Shown here: one piece after another, positions 17,575 through 27,426 of the stretch
How the letters are laid out: each line of letters starts with the position of its first letter
Position numbering within the stretch: position 1 is the stretch's first letter
Origin: Pseudarthrobacter sulfonivorans
GTDB taxonomy: Bacteria > Actinomycetota > Actinomycetes > Actinomycetales > Micrococcaceae
DNA length: 64,000 nt
Direction of reading: 5' to 3'
Assembly (NCBI RefSeq): GCF_014712225.1
Contig: NZ_JACXBW010000010.1
Coordinates: 62,001 to 126,000, forward strand
Translations under genes and position numbers: made by a program
The notes under the pieces: model-generated
Told to the model about the DNA's origin: nothing
Seen by the model: the letters and a program-made list of their open reading frames with translations, nothing else
Database searches by the model: none

Positions 17575-18135
17575 TCGTTATAAGAATCGGCAAGTGGAGG
17601 CGAGATTGCGTCGCCCAAACCGGGCAGAGGAAATCAGACGCACCCGGCGTGGACCAACAGGCCTTCCGCTCTTCATCGTTCGTTCCGTGCTGACCGAAGG
17701 GGGAGGTGTTGTGAATCGTCCGGGCGAGTAATTCCAAGGGGTGCAGCCTGGCGCGGCTTGACGCATTGTAAGCAAAAGGGTGTCCGGAATCAGCGCAATC
17801 GTCGTCGACCTGGGGGCTCACGTGGACACCGATCTGGACATCCTTGCAGATGATTCCCCGGGAAGACCGCTGACCTGCTGGAGGCACATCCCAAACGAAT
17901 TCGCCTGTCTCCGGATCTGTATCGCGCTCAAGATCAGAATCTTGGTCTGCATCGGCGCGGCTGCCCGTTGGGTTCACTCACCGGGGTAAAGCCGAACCTG
18001 GCTGTTGGGCCCAGTCCCGGCTGCGGTGGGCATCGCGTGTTCGACCGCGACGAGGGCTTGGACGGTCCACGCCGGGAGCGATGCGCAGGTATTCAGCGGA
18101 GAAGTGGTGTTGTTCGATCTCGCGGCTGCGGCGAT
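17575..18135. other. Gene-free stretch left of the IS21 element
   Basis: I see no supported gene here. A 136-codon minus-strand frame (17567-17977) overlaps the dehalogenase end and has no recognisable homology. The stretch ends with GGCGAT at 18130-18135, half of the IS21 target duplication. Confidence 0.45.
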
Positions 18136-18305
18136 TGTAAGCGGCCATGAAAAACTGCCCACTGACGGCCACGAAAACTGCCCGTTGGTGGCCATGAGAT
18201 CTGCCCACTTGCTTTAGTTAGCCCTGCTGTTTAAGCGGCGGGAGCCTCTTCCCGGGGTTTGATGACGGTGTCTAGACGCACCAAATCGCCCGGGAAGAGG
18301 CCCTA

Positions 18306-19849
18306 ATGAAGTTTGACGGAGAATCATGGAAATACTTGCTGCCTATGATCTGACCGGATCGTTGCGCGCCGCCGCAGAACTCGCGGGCTGCTCGCACCAC
18401 ACGGTCGCCAGGCACGTCGCTGCCCGGGACGCGGGCCAGCCGATCGCCGTGCCGGTCTACCGGCGCCGGGTCACCGATGCGTACTTGCCCAAGATCGAGG
18501 AGTGGATCGAGCCTTCCAAGGGCAAGATCCGCGCCGACAAAGCCCACGAGAAGCTTCGTGCCCTCGGTTATGAGGGCTCGGAACGCTCGACCCGCCGGGC
18601 CGTAGCGCAGGTCCGCGCCGCCTGGCGGCTGGGCCATGTCCGGGTGCACCGGCCTTGGGTGACCGAGCCGGGCCAATGGATTCAATACGATTTCGGCGAC
18701 GGCCCCCTGATCGAGGGGAAGAAGACCGTGCTGTTCGTGGCGTGGCTGGCATGGGCACGGTTCCGGGTCGTGATCGCCCTGCGAGACAGGACCGCGCCGA
18801 ACGTGTTCGCGGCACTGGACCGCACGTTCCGTGGTCTGGGCGGCGCCCCGACCTACGTCCTGACCGATAACGAGAAAACGGTCACCGTTTCCCATGTTGC
18901 CGGGGTCCCGGTCCGCAACCAGCAGACGGTCGACTTCGCCCGCCATTACGGGGTGACGGTGTTGACCTGCCAGCCGGCCGATCCCGCGTCCAAGGGCGGC
19001 GTGGAGTCCTCGGTGAAACTCGCCAAGGCCGACATCGTTCCCAAGGACACCAACCTGCGCGCCGAATACGCCTCGTTCGGCGAGATCGAGGCAGCCTGCG
19101 AGGCGCTCATGGACGAGGTCAACCACCGTGAACACCGGGCCACCCGCCGCAAACCCGCGGTGATGCTGGCCGAGGGAAGCGCCGCGGTTGCACCGGATCC
19201 CGGACACCGCACACACCGTCGCGTTCGGCCTCTCACGGGCCGTCCCGGAGAACACTCCGATGGTCCACCTTCGAGAACGGCCAGTACTCCGTCCCGGCAT
19301 ATCTCCTCGGCGCGCGGGTCTTCGTCAGATCCCACGGCGCCGGACCCGACGAGCAGGTCATCATCGTCCACCACGGCAGCCAGGGGCCGGTGGAAGTCGC
19401 CCGGCACCGGCGCGCCCGGCCCGGCAGCCCGGCAATCGACGACGCCCACTTTCCGGACCACCGGCCCAGGATTCCGGGCGATTACACGGCAAAAGCCAGG
19501 ACGGCCGCGGAAGCGGAGTTCCTTAGCATCGGTGACGGCGCCCGCACCTGGTTGCTCGAGGCCGCAGCGGCGGGCACGGCCCGGATGAACGTGAAGATGG
19601 CCGAAGCGGTCGCTCTGGCCAAGATCGCCGGGCAGGCCGAAGTTGATCATGCTTTGGGGACCGCGGCCATCCACGGACGCTTCGCGAACAAGGACTTGGC
19701 CTCGATCCTGAACGCCGCGGGTTCACGCACTACAAACCCATGCCGCCGGGGAAAGCCGGTCCCTCACCCAAGGCACCGCGGGGTGGGCGGCGATTGGCCG
19801 CCCACCCATAACCGCCCATGCAGCTACCGCTCTGGAGGAAAGCGCATGA
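18306..19849 (+). pseudogene. istA: IS21 transposase IstA, multiply frameshifted
   Basis: The DDE transposase of IS21. The N-terminal helix-turn-helix (LRAAAELAGCSHHTVARHV) and catalytic core (QYDFGDGP, YVLTDNEKT, then VESSVKLAKADI) read in one frame from 18326 to about 19190. Recovering the rest requires shifts near 18328, 19190, 19263 and 19727. The true C-terminus (LTQGTAGWAA, then ALEESA) ends at TGA 19847-19849, overlapping the istB ATG as in intact relatives. With about four shifts it is a pseudogene. Confidence 0.85.
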
Positions 19850-20598
19850 GCCCGGTCCCGGCCACCGCACCGGCGTTGCCCGCGGAGCTGGAGGCGCTGA
19901 TGCGGCAGTTGAAGATGCCACATGCGCGGGCGCTGGCGCCGGAACTGATCGCGACCGCCCGCGCCCAGCGCTGGGAACCGGCCGAGGTCATCCAAGCCCT
20001 CTTCGTCGAGGAAGTCGCCGGCCGGTCCCGGTCCATGCTCGCCACCAGGCGCAAGGCCGCGGGCTTCCCGACCGGCAAAACCTTCGACACCTGGGACCCT
20101 GCAGCCTCCTCGATCCCCGCCCCGACACAGCAGGCACTGCGGACACTGGAATGGATCGGAAGGAAGGAGAACGTCGTGATCTGCGGCCCCTCCGGCACAG
20201 GCCAAACGTTCTTCCTCGAAGCCCTCGGCCAGCAGGCCGTCGAGGCCGGCATGCGCGTCGCATGGTTCGGGCTCGAGGACCTCGGCGCCCTCATGCGCGC
20301 CCACCGCTCCGATGACAGCGTCACCAAAGTAGTCGCCCGGATCCTGCGAGCAGATTTAGTGGTGGTCGTTGACATCGGCCTATTGCCCGTCGGCACCGAC
20401 GCGGCCGAAGGCCTCTACCGTCTCGTCGACGCCGCCTACGAGAAACGCTCCATCGCGGTCTCCTCAAACCTGCATCCCGCCGGCTTTGACGAGCTCATGC
20501 CAAGGCTCCTGCACCACGCGCACGTATGCCAAACCTGAGGGGAATCAATCCGCCTCAGCCAAGCCCTGGCCGGAAAAGGAGTCACCCCGATGAACTAA
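19846..20598 (+). pseudogene. istB: IS21 helper ATPase IstB, inactivated
   Basis: The AAA+ helper of IS21. The start ATGA overlaps the istA stop. The Walker A reads GPSGTGQT, with Gln in place of the essential Lys, and the Walker B region reads VVVVDIG, where relatives have consecutive acidic residues. About nine residues present in relatives are missing after DELMP, and an in-frame TGA at about 20536 cuts off the tail (GESIRLSQALAGKG) that still reads through to TAA at 20596. Three independent defects make it non-functional. Confidence 0.85.
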
Positions 20599-20736
20599 AC
20601 CAAAAACCCAACATGGCCAACGCCGCCGCACACCTGGTGGGCAGATCTGGTGGCCATGAGTGGGCAGTCTTCATGGCCGCCAGCGGGCATTTTTGCTGGC
20701 CGCCTGTGGGCAGAACGTAATGGCCATTGACAGGCG

Positions 20737-21010
20737 ATGGTGGTGCTGAATCCTGGGATGCTCAGGTGGCCATCCATCCAGCCGCGTCCGGGATGTTGTT
20801 TTGCGTTCCGGGACGTTCCTGGCACCGCGGGCGCTGACCAGCATGATGTCCAGCCCGCCGTCCTGAATCGGTTCCAACAGAAGGTGCCTATGTTCCCGGG
20901 CGGGCGGATAAACAACACCTCTGACATTCGTCCTCGACGGAAACAATCCAGTACTCGAAGCCCGTGTTCATCCCGCCCGCCCCGATACGCCGGCTTCGGG
21001 ACCTGACCCT
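20737..21010 (-). pseudogene. IS110-family transposase fragment
   Basis: Minus-strand frames give REHRHLLLEPIQDGGLD, IMLVSARGARNVP and ERKT, resembling the N-terminal DEDD domain of IS110 transposases (usual form: LLVNARHARNVPGRKTD). The reading shifts on both sides and no complete gene remains. It abuts the IS21 right end, so IS21 may have inserted into or next to an older element. Confidence 0.4.
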
Positions 21011-21254
21011 GTAGCAATTCGACCTTTCAGGGTGCGGACGGTCTGCTGGACGTCGCGTTTTTTAATGACGTGGTCGCCTCGTTGGGTGCGGGCGGCTGCA
21101 TCCCCGTGGGCGTGACCGTAGGCCTCGTCTAACCTCGGCTAGTCGTGACCGTGGCCGTCTGGCACAACGATTGTATGGACAAGCCGTCCGCTGCCCACTG
21201 ACCGCCTACGACACTGACCCCTTGGAATTACTCGTCCAGGCAACCGCCGCAAAG
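21011..21254. other. No gene recognised
   Basis: This is likely further debris of the adjacent IS110-like fragment; minus-strand frames look weakly coding but shifted. The ALDH gene on the minus strand ends at 21255. Confidence 0.35.
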
Positions 21255-22727
21255 TCATGCCAGCAAACTGTGGGTCCCAGGGTCCAAATTGATGGTCTTA
21301 AGCTCGAAGTAGGCCTCGACCCCCTCGCGTCCAGTGTCTCGACCAATGCCCGAGGCCTTGACCCCGCCAAAGGGTGCCTCTGTGTTGTAGGCGAAGGCAT
21401 TGACACTGAATGTCCCCGTCTGGACGGACTGGGCGACATGCAGAGCTGCCACCGGATCCTGGGTGAACACGGCGCCGTGAAGTCCGTAGTCCGAATCGTT
21501 TGCTATAGCGATGGCTTCTTCGAGGGTGTGATACGGCACCAGGGCGACAACCGGGCCGAAGATCTCCTCGCGGCAGATGCGCATCGAGTTGTCGGCCGAG
21601 CCGAAGATTGTCGGCTGGACGAACCATCCACGCTCTTGATCGCGAGGCCGTCCGCCACCGGCAAGAAGTTTCGCGCCCTCCGACAGACCGGAGGCAATGA
21701 ATCCCTCCACAATGTCGCGTTGTCGCCGACTTACAAGCGGGCCGGTAGTCGTGGCAGGATCGAACGGGTTCCCGACGTGTAGCTTGGCAGTTTCCGCCAC
21801 CAGCGCGTCGGCCACCTCGCGGTACCGGTGCGTTGGGATCAGGATACGGGTCAGTGCCGAGCAGATCTGCCCCGAATTCGCGAATCCACCGATTACAAGT
21901 TGGGGGATTGTGACGTTGAGGTCCGCGTCTTCAAGCACGATGGCGGCGGACTTCCCTCCGAGTTCAAGTTGGACGCGGGTGAAGTTTCGTCCGCAGACTG
22001 CCCCAATCTCTCGGCCCGCCGCGGTGGACCCAGTGAAGCTGACCTTGTCGACCTCGGGATGGGCGACCAGCGTCTGGCCGGTCTCGCGGCCGCCGGTCAC
22101 TAGGTTGAATACCCCGTCCGGCACACCAGCCTGGCGCAGCGCCTCGGTGACATGGAACGCGTCGAGTGGGGATTCCGGTGCCGGCTTGTACACAATGCTG
22201 CACCCGGCAGCCAAGGCTGGGACGCTCTTCATCAAGATTGAATTGAAGGGGCTGTTCCATGGCGCAATGGCCGCGACGACGCCGACCGGTTCGCGCACTA
22301 CTGCCGCGACGACCCGGCCCTGGCGAATCTCGGATCGTGGGAGGGCGCCCGCCTGCTCGACGAACCAACGTCCCCGCGCGAGGGAGTCCGGGACCTGCCG
22401 GGCTGCAGCGGTGATTGGCAGTCCCATCTGGGCGGTCACGAGCTGGGCAAGGTCGTCGACCCCTGCATCCAGTATGCGGAATGCCCGCTCCAGCACTGTG
22501 GAACGCTCGTCGTGGGAAAAGTTACGCCAGTCCCCATGGGCAAACGCGGCGCGCGCGGCTCCCACCGCGCGGTCGACGTCGGACTGTCCGGCAGCTGGCA
22601 CCTCCCCGATGATCTCCTCCGTTGACGGGCAGACGACTTGGATGCGCTCGACGGACGCCGGCCGAATCCATCTCCCATCTATGAAGTTTTGATCGTGGCT
22701 GGCGACCATAGATTGCCCGGCCATCAT
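21255..22727 (-). CDS. Aldehyde dehydrogenase (NAD(P)+)
   Basis: A 490-residue ALDH-superfamily enzyme of usual length. AIAPWNSPF near 155 is the coenzyme loop, FTGSTAAG near 230 is the Rossmann turn, LELGGKSAAIV near 255 carries the catalytic Glu, and NSGQICSALTRI near 288 carries the catalytic Cys. It oxidises an aldehyde to the acid. It overlaps the upstream SDR gene by four bases (atga), so the two are translationally coupled: alcohol to aldehyde/ketone by the SDR, then aldehyde to acid here. Two further in-frame ATGs near the start are possible. Confidence 0.92.
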   Translation of the reverse strand: MMAGQSMVASHDQNFIDGRWIRPASVERIQVVCPSTEEIIGEVPAAGQSDVDRAVGAARAAFAHGDWRNFSHDERSTVLERAFRILDAGVDDLAQLVTAQMGLPITAAARQVPDSLARGRWFVEQAGALPRSEIRQGRVVAAVVREPVGVVAAIAPWNSPFNSILMKSVPALAAGCSIVYKPAPESPLDAFHVTEALRQAGVPDGVFNLVTGGRETGQTLVAHPEVDKVSFTGSTAAGREIGAVCGRNFTRVQLELGGKSAAIVLEDADLNVTIPQLVIGGFANSGQICSALTRILIPTHRYREVADALVAETAKLHVGNPFDPATTTGPLVSRRQRDIVEGFIASGLSEGAKLLAGGGRPRDQERGWFVQPTIFGSADNSMRICREEIFGPVVALVPYHTLEEAIAIANDSDYGLHGAVFTQDPVAALHVAQSVQTGTFSVNAFAYNTEAPFGGVKASGIGRDTGREGVEAYFELKTINLDPGTHSLLA

Positions 22728-23548
22728 CGGTTCATGTATCCAGCGTCGACGGACAGGGTTACGCCGGTGATGTACTTTGCGTCATCGGAGGCGAGGAACA
22801 CCATCGTCTGACTGACGTTGATCGGATCCAGGGGCGGCTGGTGCATGGGGTTCTGGAACTTGGGACCGGCAGCGATTTCCGGAAACTCTTCCACGAATGC
22901 GCGGTACCCGTCGTTGATGACCATCGGCGTCGCGGTCCCGCCGGGGTGGACGGTGTTTACGCGGATGCCATGCACGGCTAGCTGCGAGGCATATAGCCGC
23001 ATGAGGCCGACGACGCCGTGCTTCGCTGCGCTATACGCGGCCTGCCCGGGCAGGGTGTTCAGTCCGATGCTACCCAGACCAGCAGCGGAGCTCGTAATGA
23101 GAATCGAGCCCCCCTGGCCGCGCGCAATCATCCCGGGGAGGGCGACTTCCATGGTGTGCCAGACGCCGGTGAGCATGGTGTCGATTCCGTCGAACCAGGC
23201 CTGGCGTTGCGCACCCTCGTTGATGACGGGCATGATTCCTGCATTCGCCAGAACCGTGTCGACGTGACCGAACTCGGCAATGCCGAGCTTGTAGGCCGCC
23301 TCAAGCGCATCCCGGTCCCGCACGTCGGCCACCTCGGCTATGATCCTGCCGCCGACACCCCGCACGAGCTCGACGGTTTCATCGAGGTCCTCCTTGGTGG
23401 ACATCGGGTAAAAGACGCTGGGTATTTGATCGCAAATGTCGACGGCGATGATGGCCGCACCCTCCTCGGCCATCCGAATTGCGTGTGAGCGGCCCTGGCC
23501 GCGTGCAGCGCCAGTGATAAACACGACCTTGTTGTCTAGTCGTCCCAT
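22724..23548 (-). CDS. Mycofactocin-coupled SDR family oxidoreductase
   Basis: A 274-residue short-chain dehydrogenase. The cofactor motif is TGAARGQGRSHA, then VDICDQI, followed by an insertion of about twenty residues before the next strand. That insertion and the GQGRSHA motif are hallmarks of SDRs that keep NAD bound and use mycofactocin as external acceptor (the carveol-dehydrogenase-like group). The catalytic Ser is in ILITSSAAG, with Tyr and Lys in AYSAAKHG. The ATG at 23548 follows AAAAGGA; upstream in-frame starts have no ribosome-binding site. Its promoter region carries an operator-like site and a good -35/-10 pair. It is coupled to the following ALDH gene. Confidence 0.9.
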   Translation of the reverse strand: MGRLDNKVVFITGAARGQGRSHAIRMAEEGAAIIAVDICDQIPSVFYPMSTKEDLDETVELVRGVGGRIIAEVADVRDRDALEAAYKLGIAEFGHVDTVLANAGIMPVINEGAQRQAWFDGIDTMLTGVWHTMEVALPGMIARGQGGSILITSSAAGLGSIGLNTLPGQAAYSAAKHGVVGLMRLYASQLAVHGIRVNTVHPGGTATPMVINDGYRAFVEEFPEIAAGPKFQNPMHQPPLDPINVSQTMVFLASDDAKYITGVTLSVDAGYMNR

Positions 23549-23752
23549 GGTGAGTCCTTTTCTGCAGGTTTCAGATATCGAATACGAGCCCCGGGTGTCC
23601 GGTGTGTGGGACCCATGCGTACATGATTTCGACGGCGGTCGGTTTGTCGGCAATGTGGATCAAGACTGCGATGTTGGCCGTCAAAGTTGGGCCGTTGGTG
23701 GCCTGGTTAGGTTCGTAGCTGACCAGTCCCTGTGGAGCGGGGTGTGATTCAA

Positions 23753-23786
23753 ATGCTATGTTGAGTACTGTAGAATGTCAACAGTA
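23753..23786 (-). promoter_or_regulatory. Promoter with embedded operator, SDR-ALDH operon
   Basis: On the minus strand TTGACA (23776-23781) and TAGCAT (23753-23758) are spaced by exactly 17 bases, a good sigma-70-type promoter facing the SDR-ALDH operon. The -35 lies in TACTGTTGACATTC (23773-23786, reverse strand), a copy of the recurring operator motif. The SDR at 23912 starts on the other side, so both directions may be controlled. Confidence 0.6.
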
Positions 23787-23911
23787 AACAGAAGAGTTGA
23801 ATGACCAACCTGCTGTTGTCAATTTACCTTCGGGCTGGGAAGCCCCGAGGTGCGGATTGAGATCTCACGGCGGGGTTGGTTAACAAAGATGCGCAGAGCG
23901 AGGAGTAGGGC

Positions 23912-24739
23912 ATGGAGCAATCGGACCACGGCAAGGCCCCAGCCATTGGCATGGCGGCCATCAGAGATGCACGGCTCGCCGACAAGGTAATTTTGATTAC
24001 CGGTGTCGGCGGGGCCATTGGCCGGGAGGCAGCCCGGCTGTTTGCTGCGCACGGCGCCACCGTGGTCGGGTGCGATCTGGATTCCGACGCATCCGCGGAA
24101 AGTGTGCGGTCGTTGTATGCCGATGGCCTCGATCTGGATGCGTCCGCGCCGGTCGATCTCCGGGACCGGAGGCAGGTCTCCGCTTGGCTGCAGGCCGCGG
24201 TTGCTAATCATGGCCGGATTGATGCGGTCTACAATAATGCGGTTCGCGCTCGGAAACTGCCGTTCGAGGGCACCAGCGATGACGATCTCGACTTCACTTT
24301 CGGCAACCAGTTTGGGTTGACGTGGAATGTTTGCCAAACGGTGTGGCCCCACTTCGTCGAAAGGGGCCGTGGCACGATCATTAACTCGTCGTCCGTGTCG
24401 GCGGTGCTGGGGTCGAAGGGGCTGCCCTACTCTGCGCATGGCGCCGCCAACGCCGCCATCCTGTCCCTCACCCGACAGCTCGCGGCGGAGGGTGGCCCCC
24501 ACGGCATCCGCGCGAATAGCCTGACCATTGGAATCATCGGCACGCCTCCGGTGTTGCGGCTGACCGCCGAGCTGGGGGAGACTTCTCCCTACGCTGGCCT
24601 CATTAACGCGACGGCCACCGGCGTCGCGGGCACTCCGCTGGACGTTGCCTACGCCGCCCTCTACCTGGCGTCCGACGAGTCGCGCTGGGTTACCGGCACC
24701 AGCCTGACGGTCGACGGCGGGGCGACGGTTCTGTTGTGA
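23912..24739 (+). CDS. SDR-family protein with altered active site
   Basis: A 275-residue short-chain dehydrogenase/reductase fold. The cofactor loop is GVGGAIGRE near 32, with Asp in GCDLDSD suggesting NAD preference. The usual NNAG is NNAV, the catalytic Ser region is NSSSVSAV, and LTRQLAAEG follows. Where active relatives have Tyr-x3-Lys, this protein reads YSAHGAAN: the Lys position is Gly or, with the alternative alignment, Asn. Classical SDR catalysis needs this Lys, so activity is doubtful or unusual. It is divergent from the mycofactocin-coupled SDR-ALDH operon. AGGAGTAGGGC precedes the ATG. Confidence 0.78.
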   Translation: MEQSDHGKAPAIGMAAIRDARLADKVILITGVGGAIGREAARLFAAHGATVVGCDLDSDASAESVRSLYADGLDLDASAPVDLRDRRQVSAWLQAAVANHGRIDAVYNNAVRARKLPFEGTSDDDLDFTFGNQFGLTWNVCQTVWPHFVERGRGTIINSSSVSAVLGSKGLPYSAHGAANAAILSLTRQLAAEGGPHGIRANSLTIGIIGTPPVLRLTAELGETSPYAGLINATATGVAGTPLDVAYAALYLASDESRWVTGTSLTVDGGATVLL

Positions 24740-24975
24740 TCCCGCGAGTGCCAGCGGAACCTTGGCGCCGCAGGCGAAGCGAGGAAGCAGACGCTTGGGC
24801 CAAGCCGCCGTTTGCTGGAGCATGCCAGTGTCGTCGATGGTTCGGTGGCCTGCCGCAGTGATTTGAAGAACCGGGATCCCGCGCAGGGGTGTCTGGTTCC
24901 ACGACATAGTTCACAGGTGAAACTTCACCGGTGAGTCGGGGACATCGTTCACACTGTCGTGGTCGAGCGTGATTC
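24740..24975. other. No gene; probable IS481 end
   Basis: The last part (24930-24955, GGGACATCGTTCACACTGTC) resembles terminal sequences of IS481 elements. The rest is unassigned. Confidence 0.35.
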
Positions 24976-25855
24976 ATGTCGAAGCAGAAAGTCATCGTCC
25001 TCGCCGTCCGTAGTCAGGGCCTGGGAGTCACGGCCGCAACCGGCCGCTGCGGCGTCAGCCGCCGCTGGGTCCACGAACTGCTCAGGCGCGAAGGAGAAGG
25101 GGGCATGGACGCGCCGTCGAGCCGCGGCCCAAACGCTCGCCGAGCAACCCGAAGCGACCACCGAAGCCGCTACCAACCGAATCCTGTCTCTGCGTATCGA
25201 ATTGGCCGCTGCCGGACTGGACGCCAAGACCCGTCACCATCGCCTGGCACCTCGAACGCGAAGGACTGGGCCCGCCCTCGACCTCCACGATCCGCCGGAT
25301 CCTTCACGCCGCAGGCTTCATCACCCCCGAACCGAAGAAACGACCCAAAGCCTCCTTGGACCGCATCGAAACAGACCGGCCCAAGGAGACCTGGCAATCG
25401 GACTTCCCCCCATTGGCCCTCGTCGACGCGGCCGACACCAAGATCCCGAACTTCCTTGGCGACCGCTACCCTTACCTACTCGCCTGCACCACGTTCAGAC
25501 CCGTCACCACCGTCGTGGCCACCGCCGCGGACTGAGGCCTCCCGGCTTCCACTCTGACCGATAACGTCTACACAACCAGCCTCGTCGGCCGGAGCGAAAC
25601 AGGGAGACCACTGGCGCCAACGCATCAACGGCTTCGACAAATTCGGGCAACGCACCCTCCACCACGCCGGCTAGTTCCGCCACATCGGCATTCGCTGCAC
25701 CCGTGCCAGCAAACACGTCCTCATGCTCATCCACGACGCCGACGTCACCGTCAGCGATGCTACCCCCCGAGGGATCATCCGCGAACTCACCATCGACCCA
25801 AATCGGGACTACCCAACCCAGAAACACGGGCAAAAGAAAAACACGCAGGTCTGAA
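24976..25855 (+). pseudogene. IS481-family transposase remnant
   Basis: A decayed DDE transposase. The N-terminal helix-turn-helix reads VTAATGRCGVSRRWVHELL. After shifts it continues with AAGLDAKT, ILHAAGFITPEPKKRPK and ETWQSDF (first catalytic Asp). A large piece around the second and third acidic residues is missing near 25555-25610, and the C-terminal part (KFGQRTLHHAG, HIGIRCTRASKHVL) reads in other frames. Several frameshifts and a deletion rule out function. Confidence 0.75.
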
Positions 25856-25924
25856 GACCGGGGTGTTACTGATGACTCGAGTCGTCCGTGAGGATGTCGG
25901 AAGCGTCCCGGGAATCATGCCGCC

Positions 25925-26870
25925 TGTTTGTTGGCGGCGTCGTCGGGTAACGAGCCGATTAGTAGATCGTAGTATGTCTGTTCATATTCCTCGGGTGTCT
26001 GGTGTTCCAGGGCGGAATGCAGGCGTTCGTTGTTGTACCAGTGGACCCATTCGAAGACGATCTGCGTCACGTCGGTTTCGGTCTAGAACGCCCCGGCGCG
26101 GAACGGTGAATTTTTCGCAATGGCTTCGTTTTTGAACAGCCCATCACGGTCTCGGCGGCGGCATTGTCATAGGCGTCGCCGACGCGGCCGATGCCCTCCA
26201 GGGCCAGGGTGTCGGTGTATCGGATGGAGGTGTACTGGCTGCCGGCGTCTGAGCGATGGATCAGTCCCGCCGGTTGCCGGGCGGCCGGTGTGTTCGCGCC
26301 GCCACAGGGCCATTCGCAGGCAGTGGACGAACGCGGTGTCCTGACGGTGGACGTTTCCCAGCCGACGATCGCCCGGGAGTACAGGTCGATGACCAGCGCG
26401 ACGTGAAGGGATCCGGAGTAGACCGGGACGTAGGTGAATCAGTGACCCAGATCCGGTTCGGGGGGCCTCGGCGGTGAAGTCCCGTTTCAGCAGGTCGCCG
26501 GCGCGGCGGCGTCCTTGCCGGGGATGGTGGTGCGCGTCTTGCGGCCTCTGATGAGGCCGTTCATCCCTTCTTCGCGCATGAGCCGGTCCACAGTGTGTTT
26601 GGAGGCCTCCGGGAAGCCGTTCCGGCGCAGCCACTGCGTCATTTTCCGCCGCCCGTAGATGATCTCGGGCGGCGGACGTCCCTTCGCATCTGGAACTTTC
26701 TGGCTGCGAAGCGTGTCGGTGATACGCGCGTCTTCGATGGTGCGCAGGGCCGCCAGGCGTTTCTTCCACGCCCGGTAGGTTCGTGCGGCGACCTGCACGC
26801 CCTGCTCCCGCAGGACGGCACAGATGACTCGACCGCATAACCAACAGCGCGCATTTCATCGATGAATCGA
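25925..26870 (-). pseudogene. IS3 OrfB integrase-type transposase, frameshifted
   Basis: Pieces in different minus-strand frames: FIDEMRAVGYAVES (about 26860), QVAARTYRAWKKRLAALR and MTQWLRRNGFPEASKHTVDR with MREEGMNGLIRGRKTRTTI (26800-26500), then RDFTAEAPNR-like and IVGWETSTVRT-like segments and a C-terminal integrase core ending near 25930. At least three shifts are needed. The product is not functional. Confidence 0.75.
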
Positions 26871-26874
26871 CAGA

Positions 26875-27186
26875 TCAGCGGCGGCGAGGGTCGAGCTCCC
26901 TCGCGAAGAAAATCGAGGCCTGTTTGAGGATCTCGTTGGACTCCTTCAAGTCCCGCACCTCCGCCCGGAGTCGCTTGATTTCCTCCAACTCATCATTACT
27001 CGGTCCGGTCTTCTCCCCGGCATCGACCTGGGCCTGGACAACCCAGCGGCGCAGCGATTCAGGGCCGACCCCGAGCTTCGGCGCCAAGGCCTTGCTGGCA
27101 GAATAAACAGACGGGTACACGGACAATCGAGCCAAGATCATGCGCACGGCACGGTCACGGACTTCGGGCGGGAACTGCTTGGGCAT
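26875..27186 (-). CDS. IS3-family transposase OrfA
   Basis: About 103 residues. A helix-turn-helix (KQFPPEVRDRAVRMI, then ESLRRWVVQAQVDAG) is followed by a leucine-zipper-like coiled coil (IKRLRAEVRDLKESNEIL), the usual IS3 OrfA layout. The frame is intact, but its partner OrfB is broken. OrfA normally binds the element ends and, by frameshifting with OrfB, makes the full transposase. Confidence 0.85.
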   Translation of the reverse strand: MPKQFPPEVRDRAVRMILARLSVYPSVYSASKALAPKLGVGPESLRRWVVQAQVDAGEKTGPSNDELEEIKRLRAEVRDLKESNEILKQASIFFARELDPRRR

Positions 27187-27426
27187 AGTCACTAACTTTC
27201 AAAGAAGATAGCGGCATCAAGCCCGGGACGGTTCAGTCTCGAATCATCACAGGATTCGGCGGGGTACTCGTCACCGCGCCGATCGGACGTCACAAGACCT
27301 ATATACAGGTTGTGCCTCACCGGCTCCTGCCCAAACGGAATCTACTGCTGCTCTCGACCGGACCACTCCTTTTGCAGTTCACTGTTATGCGGCATCAACA
27401 CCATGCCTCGAGCCGATTCGCGCGCG

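Larger units (their letters stand above)
18136..20732 (+). mobile_element. IS21-family insertion sequence, decayed
   Basis: The element is about 2.6 kb long and carries istA-istB in the usual order. The ends are inverted: 18136 reads TGTAAGCGGCCAT and 20732, read backwards, TGTCAATGGCCAT; both continue to CTGCCCAC, which recurs several times inside each end as multiple terminal repeats typical of IS21. GGCGAT occurs directly on both sides (18130-18135 and 20733-20738), a 6-bp target duplication within the 4-8 bp known for the family. Both genes carry inactivating changes, so it is immobile on its own. Confidence 0.88.
25897..27235 (-). mobile_element. IS3-family element, defective
   Basis: It carries orfA (27186-26875) and a frameshifted orfB. 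Inverted ends are visible: 25904-25923 (CGTCCCGGGAATCATGCCGC) and 27211-27230 read backwards (CGTCCCGGGCTTGATGCCGC) match at 17 of 20 positions, and the right end continues TGAACCGTCCCGGG as in many IS3 relatives. No clear 3-4 bp target duplication is seen. It sits directly beside the IS481 remnant. Confidence 0.75.

Noticed and set aside
17567-17977. 136-codon minus-strand hypothetical gene
   Set aside because: It overlaps the dehalogenase end, with no ribosome-binding site and no recognisable family.
18272-19300. 342-codon minus-strand frame across the IS21 transposase
   Set aside because: It is antisense to a recognisable transposase and has no homology.
23819-24907. 362-codon minus-strand frame opposite the SDR gene
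   Set aside because: Antisense shadow of the SDR at 23912-24739.
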